NCBI RefSeq assembly: GCF_001442625.1
Contig: NZ_LMZQ01000018.1
Location: 1-64,000 of the forward strand
Reading direction: 5' to 3'
Length of the DNA: 64,000 nt
From: Pedobacter ginsenosidimutans
GTDB taxonomy: Bacteria; Bacteroidota; Bacteroidia; Sphingobacteriales; Sphingobacteriaceae
The number at the start of each line of letters is the position of its first letter. Position 1 is the first letter of the stretch. Shown one piece after another: positions 43,058 through 51,475 of this stretch. Position numbers and translations under genes: made by a program. The notes below the pieces were generated by a model. It saw only the letters and a program-made list of their open reading frames with translations, made no database searches and had not been told where the DNA came from.

Positions 43058-43669
43058 TTAAGAGCACAAGCGGTAATCGGGTATTAAAACTTTATTTCTG
43101 ATTCTACTCAGCGTTTCTAAACGCATGCCAAGGTAGCTGGCCAGATAGCGCTGCGGTATTCTGTTGATGTCCAGGTCGCTTTCCTGAAGTTTACGGTACC
43201 TGCTCATTGCTTTTGGTATCCTGGCCAGGATTGATCTTTCTGATGCAGCATAATAATGAAGCGCCAACAGCTTTCTGCCGATTAGGTTGGCCTCCGGATA
43301 GTTTGTATACATCGAATCGATCAGGGTATAAGGAATACAGATGAGTTGACATTCTTCCAGTGCCTGAAGATACTCTATAGAATGACTGGGCTGCTGATCG
43401 GGGTGACGTATGGCACCTATTAATTCATTTCCGAAGCTAAACCAGGTGCTGATATCATTTTTACCATCACGTATGAAGCCACGAACGAGTCCGTGTACCA
43501 AAAAATATAGCGAAGCATTACTGTCTATTGGTGAAAGTATATGTTTATTTTTTTTAACGTGGATAAGCTTACACGATTTTTCGTGTTCGGCCTTAAAGGC
43601 TGCAGATAAAGGATGAAATTGCTCAATATAATCGAAAAGCGGGCGTAAAAACGATGTTGAATAAGGCAT
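43058..43669 (-). CDS. Crp/Fnr-family transcriptional regulator
   Basis: The 203-residue protein has a cyclic-nucleotide-binding-type beta roll (about 25-120, LYFLVHGLVRGFIRDGKNDISTWF, split) and a C-terminal helix-turn-helix with IPQRYLASYLGMRLETLSRIR. This type is common in Bacteroidota, where most members lack the cAMP-contacting residues and bind unknown ligands. It is a single minus-strand gene between map and an AraC-type regulator. Target genes not visible. Confidence 0.9.
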   Translation of the reverse strand: MPYSTSFLRPLFDYIEQFHPLSAAFKAEHEKSCKLIHVKKNKHILSPIDSNASLYFLVHGLVRGFIRDGKNDISTWFSFGNELIGAIRHPDQQPSHSIEYLQALEECQLICIPYTLIDSMYTNYPEANLIGRKLLALHYYAASERSILARIPKAMSRYRKLQESDLDINRIPQRYLASYLGMRLETLSRIRNKVLIPDYRLCS

Positions 43670-43844
43670 GGTTAAGGCTGTTTAGATTTTTGAGAAAAGA
43701 TTTAGAGCATACTCATTTGAAGTACCACAATCATATGATGATCAGGAACCAAAGGTATCTGGTATTTCAATATTTGGAGAAATACCGCACAGTTACGGAC
43801 TCTAACGATACGATCGTTAGAGTAAAAAAGGGGGAAATAACAGG

Positions 43845-45068
43845 TTAGCGGATTAATTCCTTTGCAAAATAGGTGGTTGGCATTAAGCCCGTTTCTTTTT
43901 TGAATGCATTGTAAAACGTAGCCAGGCTTTTAAAACCAGCTTCAGAAGCAATGGCTTCAATAGTTATTTTATCCGATTTGAGCGGATACTGTTTTAAAAA
44001 ATGACCAACGCGGTAGCTGTTTATCCAGTCGCGGAAATTTTTGCCGATGTGTTTGTTAATTACGAAAGAGCAATGGTGGATCGGGAGGCTAAGTTTTGCT
44101 GCCAGATCGATAATCTGAAAATCGTGCACCAGGTAAAGTTGTTCCGCTTCCATTATTTCTTTCATGGCAAGGGCATAATCAGACAGCTGTGCATCTAAAA
44201 GATTATTTTTTTTGACAGCGGCAAGCGTACGTTTTGGATTTTCTTCTGATAAAGGAACTAATGAGGAATCAGTTTCAGTTTTCTTGATTGCAGGTTTTTT
44301 AGTCCAATCAACAGCCACTAACAGGTAGCCATAAAAAATATAAGGTTTGTGAAGGGCATATAATAAAATGACCAATAGGGCCAAACAATTAAGCACAATA
44401 AAGGAGGCATTAACATATGGGATGTGTAAGCTTCTTAAAATAATGGGCACCAAACTAAACAACTGGAAAAAGGTCGCAATCCGGAGAAAAAAGATGATCC
44501 ATTTTCTGCCTTCACCTTCGAGTATCTGTTGTGGTTTGTTTTTTAAACGGAGTACTGCAATCCAGGTAAGGCACAAATAACCAAATACCAGTATTGGCCT
44601 AAATAAGTAATGGAAATATGGAGGAAAAAGGCCGCTTTTTGCTTTTAGTGAGAAGTAACCGCTTTCAGCTAATTGGCTTCCTATCAAATCCCAATTGAGT
44701 GTTGCAGAAAAATGCCAGGGGATAACGTGGATAATAGCCAACAAAGCTGGTGCAAAATGAAGCCATTCTATTTTTTGTAAACTTTTACGATCTTGAAGAA
44801 AGCCTGTTATGTAGAGGTAAAAGCAGGCTGGGGCAGCATAATAAAACGGTGTAAAAGTTTGATGAAAAAATGCTAAAGCATTAGGTTGGTCCGATTTAAA
44901 GAGCAGTGAAGTTAAAATCTGCCCAAATCTGGCAAAAAATATAACTGAAAGCAGAATGTTAAGCAGTTTATTCCCTTTTTTTGCGAAAAAAAGATGCATA
45001 GAGAATAAAAGTAAGAATAGACAACTAGTACTAACGAGAAGGTTTAAAGATTGCATATTTCCAACCAA
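43845..45068 (-). CDS. AraC-family regulator with multi-helix membrane N terminus
   Basis: The 407-residue protein has about seven hydrophobic helices over residues 1-240 (start NLLVSTSCLFLLLFSMHLFFA) and a C-terminal AraC helix-turn-helix domain (about 295-405, IDLAAKLSLPIHHCSFVINK and ITIEAIASEAGFKSLATFYNAFKKETG). It belongs to the membrane-bound AraC type frequent in Bacteroidota, which probably senses a signal in or at the membrane. No nearby target is evident. An N-terminal segment of the next plus gene's promoter is 180 bases away. Confidence 0.9.
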   Translation of the reverse strand: MVGNMQSLNLLVSTSCLFLLLFSMHLFFAKKGNKLLNILLSVIFFARFGQILTSLLFKSDQPNALAFFHQTFTPFYYAAPACFYLYITGFLQDRKSLQKIEWLHFAPALLAIIHVIPWHFSATLNWDLIGSQLAESGYFSLKAKSGLFPPYFHYLFRPILVFGYLCLTWIAVLRLKNKPQQILEGEGRKWIIFFLRIATFFQLFSLVPIILRSLHIPYVNASFIVLNCLALLVILLYALHKPYIFYGYLLVAVDWTKKPAIKKTETDSSLVPLSEENPKRTLAAVKKNNLLDAQLSDYALAMKEIMEAEQLYLVHDFQIIDLAAKLSLPIHHCSFVINKHIGKNFRDWINSYRVGHFLKQYPLKSDKITIEAIASEAGFKSLATFYNAFKKETGLMPTTYFAKELIR

Positions 45069-45250
45069 GATAAAACATAATTGTTAAACTAAATTCCCCT
45101 TATTGTAAAATATTTTTTTATTCAATACCTCATGCGCAAAATATTGAAAATGAGGTGGTTTTGGTTTTAAAATAAGGCTATTGTAGCTGCTATTGCCTTT
45201 ATGTTTTATTGGCTTTTTATGCCCTCTGCAATAATGATTTGGCATAAATG

Positions 45251-45281
45251 TTTGTTTAATTTATAAAAAGCAATAGTTTTG
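45251..45281 (+). promoter_or_regulatory. Canonical Bacteroidota promoter of the histone H1-like gene
   Basis: A -33 element TTTG (45251-45254), a 19-base spacer and a -7 element TAGTTTTG (45274-45281) match the Bacteroidota consensus exactly. Transcription from it would begin near 45288 and give a leader of about 65 bases before the ATG at 45355. Confidence 0.8.
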
Positions 45282-45354
45282 CGGCCCGTTTATTGTGAGC
45301 GGAAAGGAATATATTTAATTAATGGATGTTTACCATCCCTATAAAAGAAAAATT

Positions 45355-45534
45355 ATGGACAAATTTAAAAAAGTGCAAGATCTAATCTCTTCTGTTGAAG
45401 CAGACGTAACTAAATTTTATGATGGTGGTAATGCTGCAGCAGGTACACGTGTACGTAAAGCAATGCAAGACCTAAAAGTTTTAGCTCAAGAGATTAGAGC
45501 TGAAGTAACCGATAAAAAAAATAGCGCTAAATAA
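45355..45534 (+). CDS. Histone H1-like protein (Hc1 type)
   Basis: The 59-residue product begins MDKFKKVQDLISSVEADVTK and contains AAGTRVRKAMQDLK, the characteristic core of the short Bacteroidota histone H1-like proteins. It probably binds DNA as a nucleoid component. ATG 45355 was chosen over the in-frame ATG at 45322 because family members start at this point. A consensus promoter precedes it and a strong terminator follows 16 bases after the stop, so it is a well-defined single-gene unit, probably highly expressed. Confidence 0.92.
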   Translation: MDKFKKVQDLISSVEADVTKFYDGGNAAAGTRVRKAMQDLKVLAQEIRAEVTDKKNSAK

Positions 45535-45550
45535 TTTGTTTTCGCTTTTA

Positions 45551-45587
45551 AAAAAGAAAGCCCATGTTTTACGTGGGCTTTCTTTTT
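45551..45587 (+). terminator. Strong intrinsic terminator of the histone H1-like gene
   Basis: AAAAAGAAAGCCCA (45551-45564) pairs perfectly with TGGGCTTTCTTTTT (45574-45587), a 14-bp stem with 9-base loop ending in T residues. Confidence 0.9.
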
Positions 45588-45629
45588 ATGTACTAGTCTT
45601 GGCCTTTGCTCTTTATCTATCTCTAAAAG

Positions 45630-46355
45630 TTATTTACTCCGTTTACTCGTAATAAGTTTATCAGTAAAGAAATCACGGAAATCATTGTAGTAAAGGTCGC
45701 CAACAGTAAAGCTGGTGTGGTTCGAGAGGGTTACTCTTGTTCCCTCTACATGTAAAATATGATTGATGGAAATAATATAGCCCCTATGCAGCTGTATGAA
45801 GCCTTTTTTAAGGTTCAGTTGTTCTTTAACATCTTTCAAACTTAAATAAGCAATAATTATTTTCTCTTTTGTATGTATTTTGATATAGTTGTGGAAACTT
45901 TCAAAAGCAATTATATCTGCATAGTGCACTAAAACCGCTTTGTGATCTTCTGATTTATTTTTTACCAAAAAATAAGTTTCCTGCCCTGTATTTTCTATTT
46001 CTTCCTCAAAAACACGGTTTACCGTTAAGGCAAATTTAGCATAGCCGTAAGGTTTAAGTAAATATGCATCTGCTTCTGCTTCGAATGCTTCAAAGGCATA
46101 TTCCTCATGAGAAGTAGTAAATATCAGCTTCCTGGTTTTGGAGCGGATTGCTTTAGAAAGTTCGATGCCCGAAATCTGTGGCATTTGAATATCCATAAAT
46201 ATCACATCTACCTGGTCAATCTTTTTAAGTTCGTTCAGGGCCACCATTGGATCGGTGTAACTCGCCAGAAGCTTCATATTCGGGGTATCCGCAATATATT
46301 TTTCAAGCCCTGAAATCGAATTTTGTTGGTCATCAATGGCTATACACTTAATCAT
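45630..46355 (-). CDS. LytTR-family response regulator
   Basis: The 241-residue protein has a receiver domain (IDDQQNS at the start, phosphoacceptor Asp in VIFMDIQMPQISG near 55, LKPYGYAKF lysine) and a C-terminal LytTR DNA-binding domain (about 135-235, with FIQLHRGYIISINHI). LytTR regulators of this kind usually pair with a membrane histidine kinase of the LytS type; no kinase gene lies next to this one, so its partner is elsewhere. Target genes unknown. Confidence 0.93.
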   Translation of the reverse strand: MIKCIAIDDQQNSISGLEKYIADTPNMKLLASYTDPMVALNELKKIDQVDVIFMDIQMPQISGIELSKAIRSKTRKLIFTTSHEEYAFEAFEAEADAYLLKPYGYAKFALTVNRVFEEEIENTGQETYFLVKNKSEDHKAVLVHYADIIAFESFHNYIKIHTKEKIIIAYLSLKDVKEQLNLKKGFIQLHRGYIISINHILHVEGTRVTLSNHTSFTVGDLYYNDFRDFFTDKLITSKRSK

Positions 46356-46476
46356 TTGTTAATCTTCTTTGTATACATAACGAAATTACACCTTTTCATA
46401 CCGAAAATAGAACGCTTTATCCTGTTTCGCCGTAAATTTTCTTTCTGTTGGCTAATTTAAGGTAAAAAAATGCGTT

Positions 46477-46698
46477 ATGATGTATACAGGAGTGATTAAA
46501 TGGTATAATCCGATACGAGGTTTCGGATTTATTGCACCCGATGGTGGAAAGGAAATGGTTTATGCAGATAACCAGAAATTGATAGGGATTTACCGTCGTT
46601 CCTTAGTTGTGGGAACCAAAGTCCGCTTTGATTTAGAACAAGGGCAGGTAGGATGCCAGGCTACTAATATTGTAGTTCTAAATATGGGCTTTGACTAG
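46477..46698 (+). CDS. Cold-shock-domain protein with altered RNA-binding motif
   Basis: The 73-residue protein is a single cold-shock domain: GVIKWYNPIRGFGFIAPDGG (RNP1 region, conserved aromatic residues) and GTKVRFDLEQGQVGCQATNIVVL. The RNP2 position, normally DVFVH, reads EMVYADNQKL, so one set of nucleic-acid contacts is changed. Family members bind single-stranded RNA or DNA. It stands alone; a hairpin 200 bases downstream could end its transcript. Confidence 0.85.
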   Translation: MMYTGVIKWYNPIRGFGFIAPDGGKEMVYADNQKLIGIYRRSLVVGTKVRFDLEQGQVGCQATNIVVLNMGFD

Positions 46699-46898
46699 CA
46701 TTTGCACCTATCCATAACGAAAACAGACCGATCTGTGTAACCTAGCGCTGAGGATAAGGACAGAATACGATCTTAGTCTGCAATTAATGAAAATTTTAGA
46801 AATTTTAGTTTAGACGGCGTTTGTTTGGGAGCAATAAACATTAAATTTTTTTATTTAACATCTACCTATTAACTTTTCATATCTAGATTATCTCTCTT

Positions 46899-46945
46899 TC
46901 CTATCTAAATTAGCGCTCTTTTTTAGATAGGATTTATTTTTTTTC
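46899..46945 (+). terminator. Hairpin followed by T tract in the gap before the DUF1772 gene
   Basis: TCCTATCTAAA (46899-46909) pairs perfectly with TTTAGATAGGA (46922-46932) and is followed by a T-rich run. The 312-base gap 46699-47010 holds no gene and otherwise only AT-rich DNA. It could end the cold-shock transcript. Confidence 0.5.
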
Positions 46946-47010
46946 GGATAACGTTTTTGCTTAAATTCGTCATACTCTTTAGGGTACAGATACATTTAAA
47001 GCAGTTGTTT

Positions 47011-47502
47011 ATGAATTTCAAAACCTTGGTTCTTTTGTTGAGTACAGTTTCTACGGCACTTATTGGTGGTCTTTTTTACGCGTACTCCTGTTCGGTTATT
47101 CCGGGCCTGGCACGTCTTTCTGATGCTTCCTTTTTACAAGCCATGCAATCAATTAACCGGGCTATTTTAAATCCGTTATTTTTTATTTCTTTTATGGGTA
47201 CGCTAGTTATATTACCCATAAGTGTTTGGTTTTTTAGAGAACAGCCCATGGTGTTTTACCTGCTTTTGGCGGCAACCTTATTATACTTCGGAGGTGTTTT
47301 TCTGGTTACCATAATCGGGAATGTACCCCTAAATAACCTTTTGGATGGGGCAGATCTTGGTAAACTTGGCGCAACAGAACTAACTACATTGCGCCAAAAA
47401 TTCGAGCCAGACTGGAATTTATTCCATCGGATCAGAACCATCGCCTCATTTATCTGTATTGTACTGCTCGCGTATGCAGCAATATTAAGCCGAAATGTTT
47501 AA
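47011..47502 (+). CDS. DUF1772 (anthrone-oxygenase-like) membrane protein
   Basis: From ATG 47011 the protein has 163 residues and four membrane helices (start MNFKTLVLLLSTVSTALIGG, others near 55-75, 80-100 and 140-160). Motifs typical of DUF1772 are visible: YAYSCSVIPGLARL, NRAILNP and GNVPLNNLL with the conserved Trp in FEPDWNLFHRIRT. Members are relatives of anthrone oxygenases with unknown roles in bacteria. An in-frame ATG at 46957 would add 18 residues that do not fit the family. Confidence 0.82.
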   Translation: MNFKTLVLLLSTVSTALIGGLFYAYSCSVIPGLARLSDASFLQAMQSINRAILNPLFFISFMGTLVILPISVWFFREQPMVFYLLLAATLLYFGGVFLVTIIGNVPLNNLLDGADLGKLGATELTTLRQKFEPDWNLFHRIRTIASFICIVLLAYAAILSRNV

Positions 47503-47674
47503 ATGGGGAAACTGTTAGGGAACGGAGTGAACAACAGTTTAGACTCCTAAGCTATTAACGGTCTCGATAGCCGATATATAAAATTTAACGTTTTAATAAA
47601 TTTATTTATTCTGATCGTGTTGCTAGCTGTTATGCATTCCTCAATTTTAGCATGTAACCGGTATTTTTGTTGTT

Positions 47675-48946
47675 TTATAAAATGGCCAGCATTTTTTTTG
47701 CCCGGTTGAAGGATATCGGCCAGGCATCGGCACTATTGCTCGCAGCTATTCCATAATATTCTTTTGCCTTGTTCTGATCACCCTGAACAAGGTTAACATA
47801 AGCGCTTAACTCAAAAATAAAGTTCTTCAACTTGGTGTCAATTCCTTTTTCGGTGCTTAAATAATCGAAGATTTCACCCGCAGCTTTTAATCGTTTGTCA
47901 TTAAAGCCTTCTATTTTAAAACCACCCGGCATTGCAAACCAATATTCCCATATCCCACCATTGGCATGCTGATTATAACTATCTTTAATCAATTGTATGC
48001 CTACCTCCAGTAGTACGCTATTAATTGTACTGTCTTTTTTTACTGCAACTTTATTTACATCAAGATAATGGTTAAGGGTAGGTTGTAGTCCGTTTTTGTT
48101 GATCTCATCCAAAATCATTTCTTTACGGTACATGGCCCGATCGCTCATTGAAAACTGCTCATATGCAAAGCTTGTAGGGAAATGATCGCTTATTTTTTCT
48201 AACCTGTACCCTCTGGCCAGTTCTTTCTTTAAATCGATTATGTAGGGATGTTCGAAATCGTGAAAGTGGTATATCGTAATGATTCCGTGTTTAAGATCGT
48301 AGATGTTGCTATAAATGGTAGATAGCTTCCCTTCCTGTCGGGTATGGTTTAAGATGTCGCGTAAAAAAGGCACATTTATGGTTTTTGCATTTTTCAGGGC
48401 TTCATCCGAGATATCATATCTTCTGCATGAATAGTTTTTGGTTTTTAGGTTACTAATATCAAAATTTGTATTGATTTGGTAATGGCCAGATTTGATTAGT
48501 TTGGTCCCGGCATTGATGATCACCGAATTCCCTAGTGCATCGGCAATTAATACTTGCGAACTGATGGCGTAATCGTATTTTTCTAGAAAAACCAAGGCTT
48601 CTTTTACTGTTTTACATTTGCCAAGGATTTCGAAAAAAAGGTCGCCATTATAAATGTTTTTAGGATGGTATTTAGCAGGATCGATATTCTGAGCGGTAAA
48701 ATCGTAAAACAGGTCATACTCATTCATAGCAGCTTGTGCCTGTAGATCAGGAAGACCGAAACACACTGAACCATATCTCTCAGCAGTTCTGGGATTAAAC
48801 CAGATCCTTGCAAACCCCATATAATCATCCTCATTGGCTGCAGCATATACCTCACCCTTTATTGCACATGAGATCACTGTACAGGCATAAATGTTTTGAG
48901 ACAATATGGAACTAACCATAAGTGCAAATAATAGTATTCTCTTCAT
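47675..48946 (-). CDS. Exported Ntn-hydrolase of the linear amide C-N hydrolase type
   Basis: The 423-residue protein has a signal peptide ending IYA before Cys22 (CTVISC), so cleavage would expose an N-terminal cysteine, the nucleophile of choloylglycine/acyltransferase-type Ntn hydrolases. NEDDYMG near 38-44 and the FGLPDLQAQAAMNEYDLFYD region (split) are typical of the fold; a C-terminal part has TPR-like helices. A lipobox reading is less likely because of Tyr20. It may cleave linear amides or acyl-amino acids outside the cytoplasm. Single gene; divergent from an AraC regulator with a palindrome between. Confidence 0.75.
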   Translation of the reverse strand: MKRILLFALMVSSILSQNIYACTVISCAIKGEVYAAANEDDYMGFARIWFNPRTAERYGSVCFGLPDLQAQAAMNEYDLFYDFTAQNIDPAKYHPKNIYNGDLFFEILGKCKTVKEALVFLEKYDYAISSQVLIADALGNSVIINAGTKLIKSGHYQINTNFDISNLKTKNYSCRRYDISDEALKNAKTINVPFLRDILNHTRQEGKLSTIYSNIYDLKHGIITIYHFHDFEHPYIIDLKKELARGYRLEKISDHFPTSFAYEQFSMSDRAMYRKEMILDEINKNGLQPTLNHYLDVNKVAVKKDSTINSVLLEVGIQLIKDSYNQHANGGIWEYWFAMPGGFKIEGFNDKRLKAAGEIFDYLSTEKGIDTKLKNFIFELSAYVNLVQGDQNKAKEYYGIAASNSADAWPISFNRAKKMLAIL

Positions 48947-49046
48947 TTTTATAGTTTATTTTCCGTAGTTGCCAAGTCTATGCCATTAAGGAGAGTATTG
49001 CTTTAAACTCATCTCGGATGCTTCTTTTATAAATTCGAAAAAAAAA

Positions 49047-49083
49047 TGTCCGTAATTGAACGGTTATCGTTCGAAAACGGACA
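49047..49083. promoter_or_regulatory. 37-bp near-palindrome, candidate operator
   Basis: TGTCCGTAATTGAACG (49047-49062) and CGTTCGAAAACGGACA (49068-49083) are complementary at 13 of 16 positions around a 5-base spacer. It lies in the 292-base region between two divergent genes and could be a regulator's binding site. Confidence 0.5.
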
Positions 49084-49195
49084 AGACTAAATCAAATATT
49101 GGTTGAGGGCTTAGCTAATTCTATCTTCCATTCTGCATCATCTTAAAGAACGCATATTAGTTGTCGTTATTTAGAATTGATATAAATAATATTGT

Positions 49196-49203
49196 TATAT
49201 TTG
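49196..49203 (+). promoter_or_regulatory. -7 element upstream of the AraC-type regulator
   Basis: TATATTTG matches the Bacteroidota -7 consensus TAnnTTTG, 35 bases before the ATG at 49239. No clear -33 TTTG is seen at the usual distance, so an activator may be required. Confidence 0.5.
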
Positions 49204-49238
49204 TTCTATCCCATGATTAATATTAACCTAGACTGGAA

Positions 49239-50219
49239 ATGATTGTAAAGGCAAGAATAGAGCATCAGAAAGATTTTCTGTTCATGGAAGAAATTCCAGA
49301 TAAATATGTTCCCGATCACCGATTATCCGAAAAATCAATAACCATTAAAGATGCTCCGGTAGGCATTAAAAATTATCAGCTCTCTACCAATGGCCTTTTT
49401 TTGGTGCATTCTGAAATGAAATTTGATGGACCTGCAAGGATTCTTACCGAGGTAGAAGGAGAGGCCATTACCTGTCAGTTTATTTTTAGCAATAAAAACG
49501 GTTCGGGCACTGCTGGTAAACAATCGGCTAAATACGGCCGGAGCAGGCATAATATCCGCTACATCCCTTCGGCAAAAGAAGCTTACGATGTGAAGCCCGA
49601 TGTAGAGTTTATATATTTTTTAATCGTACTTTCTAAAGATTATTACCTGCGCTTGGTTGATCTTTACTCCCCATTACATGAGCAATTTGTACAGGAGATG
49701 GAAAAAGGAATTTCGACCTCTTTTGCCGAACACGATCTTTTTATGACGCCAGAAATGCGTAGATCGATCGAAGCGATTATCACCTGCAGGCAGGATGGGG
49801 AATTGAAACGCCTGTTTACCGATGCCCGGATTACCGAACTGATTATGTACCAGCTGGAGCAATTTAGTCAGCATATACAAGGCGGTAGAGAGTCGCTACT
49901 TGATCGCGATATCCCAAAACTTGAAGAAGCCAGGGAGATTCTGGAACGCGATTATATCGATCCACCAACCCATAAGCAGCTTTCTAAAATGATCTTGCTT
50001 AATGAGTTTAAATTGAGAACAGGTTTTAAAAAATATTTTGGCAGTACCATTTACGATTTTGTAACCCGTTTAAGAATGGAAGAGGCCAAAAGATTGATTT
50101 TAGAAGAAGGTAAAAATATGTACGAGGTAGGCGTAAACGTTGGTTTTAAACATCAAGCCAGTTTTACCAATGCTTTCAAAAAATACTACGGCATTTTGCC
50201 TAGTGATGTGCGGCTCTGA
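49239..50219 (+). CDS. AraC-family regulator beside the heme locus
   Basis: The 326-residue soluble protein has an N-terminal ligand-type domain (1-200) and a C-terminal AraC DNA-binding domain (about 220-326, PPTHKQLSKMILLNEFKLRTGFK and MYEVGVNVGFKHQASFTNAFKKYYG, split motifs). The pattern is that of PchR-like iron-responsive AraC regulators. It converges with and overlaps the Fur-like gene by 20 bases. Its place next to the heme transport operon suggests that it controls it; the 21-bp direct repeats at 53560-53622 are candidate targets. Confidence 0.9.
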   Translation: MIVKARIEHQKDFLFMEEIPDKYVPDHRLSEKSITIKDAPVGIKNYQLSTNGLFLVHSEMKFDGPARILTEVEGEAITCQFIFSNKNGSGTAGKQSAKYGRSRHNIRYIPSAKEAYDVKPDVEFIYFLIVLSKDYYLRLVDLYSPLHEQFVQEMEKGISTSFAEHDLFMTPEMRRSIEAIITCRQDGELKRLFTDARITELIMYQLEQFSQHIQGGRESLLDRDIPKLEEAREILERDYIDPPTHKQLSKMILLNEFKLRTGFKKYFGSTIYDFVTRLRMEEAKRLILEEGKNMYEVGVNVGFKHQASFTNAFKKYYGILPSDVRL

Positions 50220-50550
50220 TCTTATAAAGGATTAGTCTCGATCCTGCACTTTGTGCTTCGGCTACGCCGGCAGCTTCCATTAGTTTTAAATTACTGTAAA
50301 CGCAACCAATACTTATGGGCGTTTTATCTTCCTTTAGCATCAGCCAAAGCGATTCGGGGTGGATAAAATCACTTACTTCCAATAGCTTCAGCGCTATCCA
50401 TAATCTTTTTTCGGAAAAGGATAGGCGTTTTAATCTACAGTAATCGTTTATTGTTTTTAAGAGTTCTTCTTTAAATACATCAGCATAGGGCGAACCTGAT
50501 AGCTGGCTAACGCTGTGCGCAGCATTTAGTAGTTTTTGGATTCTTTGCAT
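50200..50550 (-). CDS. Truncated Fur-like winged-helix protein without metal domain
   Basis: The 116-residue protein has a helical start and a winged-helix region (FIHPESLWLMLKEDKTPISI and VYSNLKLMEAAGV) that aligns well with the Fur-family DNA-binding domain (pattern H.S...I...L......I...TVYR.L..LE.AG.). The C-terminal dimerisation and metal-binding domain with its His/Cys ligands is absent, so it may not sense metal by itself. It is the last gene of the minus-strand heme transport operon (11 bases after hmuV) and overlaps the AraC gene by 20 bases tail to tail. Fur link is my inference from the pattern. Confidence 0.6.
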   Translation of the reverse strand: MQRIQKLLNAAHSVSQLSGSPYADVFKEELLKTINDYCRLKRLSFSEKRLWIALKLLEVSDFIHPESLWLMLKEDKTPISIGCVYSNLKLMEAAGVAEAQSAGSRLILYKIRAAHH

Positions 50551-50561
50551 AGGTCATTGGT

Positions 50562-51464
50562 TTAAATTTTTACCGATTGAAGTGTGGTCAGCCCGTCGGT
50601 TTCAGCTGTTTTTAAAGTATAAATTTCTTTAGTGCATACTGGATTTTGAGGTGTATATAAATTAGTGTTAAATTTTGCCGCATCGAGCTTAATTTCCTTT
50701 GGTACAATAACCGTTTTCAGACTGCTTTGGTCTGTATAGGCCTGTGCATGGATGCCAAATGCGGTATACATATGCTGAGGGGTAAGCACCTGTACAGGCG
50801 TTCCATCCCACCATTTTCTACCATCTTTTAAAATAATAATGCGGCTGGCATACTGTGCGGCCAGGTTAACTTCGTGCAGTACCACTACGATCATGTACCC
50901 TTTTTTTGCCATGGCAGCGGCTATGGCCAGGGTTTGGTGCTGAAACTGAAGATCCATATTGTTAGTCGGTTCGTCCAAGAGTAATACCGAATCCTTATTG
51001 TCCCATAATTGGGCCAGTACCCGTGCCAGGTGTACACGTTGCTGTTCTCCACCCGAAAGACTTAACATCGATCGGTCTGCAAGGTCAGTTAATCCGCAGA
51101 TTTTCATCGTTTCTGCAAGTGCAAGCTGATCATTTTTTGCCGATGATAAACTTTTAAAACCATAACGGCCCATCATGACGATCTCTTTCACGCTAAAAGC
51201 CATAGTAATGGGATTGTGCTGCTGTAGATAAGCCCTTTTGGTGGCGAGTACTTTTCGGTTATAATGTTTGATATCTGCTCCGTATAACATAATCCGCCCG
51301 CTGTCGGGCTTTCGCTCTCCCGAAAGCAGCCGCATTAAGGTAGATTTCCCGGCACCGTTCGACCCTAAAAGCGCAACCATTTCGCCTGGCCTGATACTGA
51401 ACGAGATATCTTTTAAAAGCGGCCTGTTGTTTAATTTATAGCTGATGGATTCTACTCTGAGCAT
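50562..51464 (-). CDS. hmuV: Heme ABC transporter ATP-binding protein
   Basis: The 300-residue protein has Walker A GSNGAGKST, signature LSGGEQQRVHLAR, Walker B LLLDEPTNNMD and the switch His in VVVLHEV. The order and sequence match HmuV, which drives heme import with the FecCD permease encoded upstream. A C-terminal extension of about 40 residues follows the core. It starts 11 bases after the permease stop and precedes the Fur-like gene by 11 bases, a tight operon. Confidence 0.94.
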   Translation of the reverse strand: MLRVESISYKLNNRPLLKDISFSIRPGEMVALLGSNGAGKSTLMRLLSGERKPDSGRIMLYGADIKHYNRKVLATKRAYLQQHNPITMAFSVKEIVMMGRYGFKSLSSAKNDQLALAETMKICGLTDLADRSMLSLSGGEQQRVHLARVLAQLWDNKDSVLLLDEPTNNMDLQFQHQTLAIAAAMAKKGYMIVVVLHEVNLAAQYASRIIILKDGRKWWDGTPVQVLTPQHMYTAFGIHAQAYTDQSSLKTVIVPKEIKLDAAKFNTNLYTPQNPVCTKEIYTLKTAETDGLTTLQSVKI

Positions 51465-51475
51465 AAACCGATTAT

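Noticed and set aside
43654..43848. Plus-strand frame of 64 codons between the Crp/Fnr and AraC regulator genes
   Set aside because: No family pattern and no promoter; it overlaps the start of the Crp/Fnr gene and the region looks like ordinary divergent spacer.
47507..47540. AAACTGTT...AACAGTTT inverted pair after the DUF1772 gene as terminator
   Set aside because: The stem is only 8 bp, AT-rich and lacks a following T tract.
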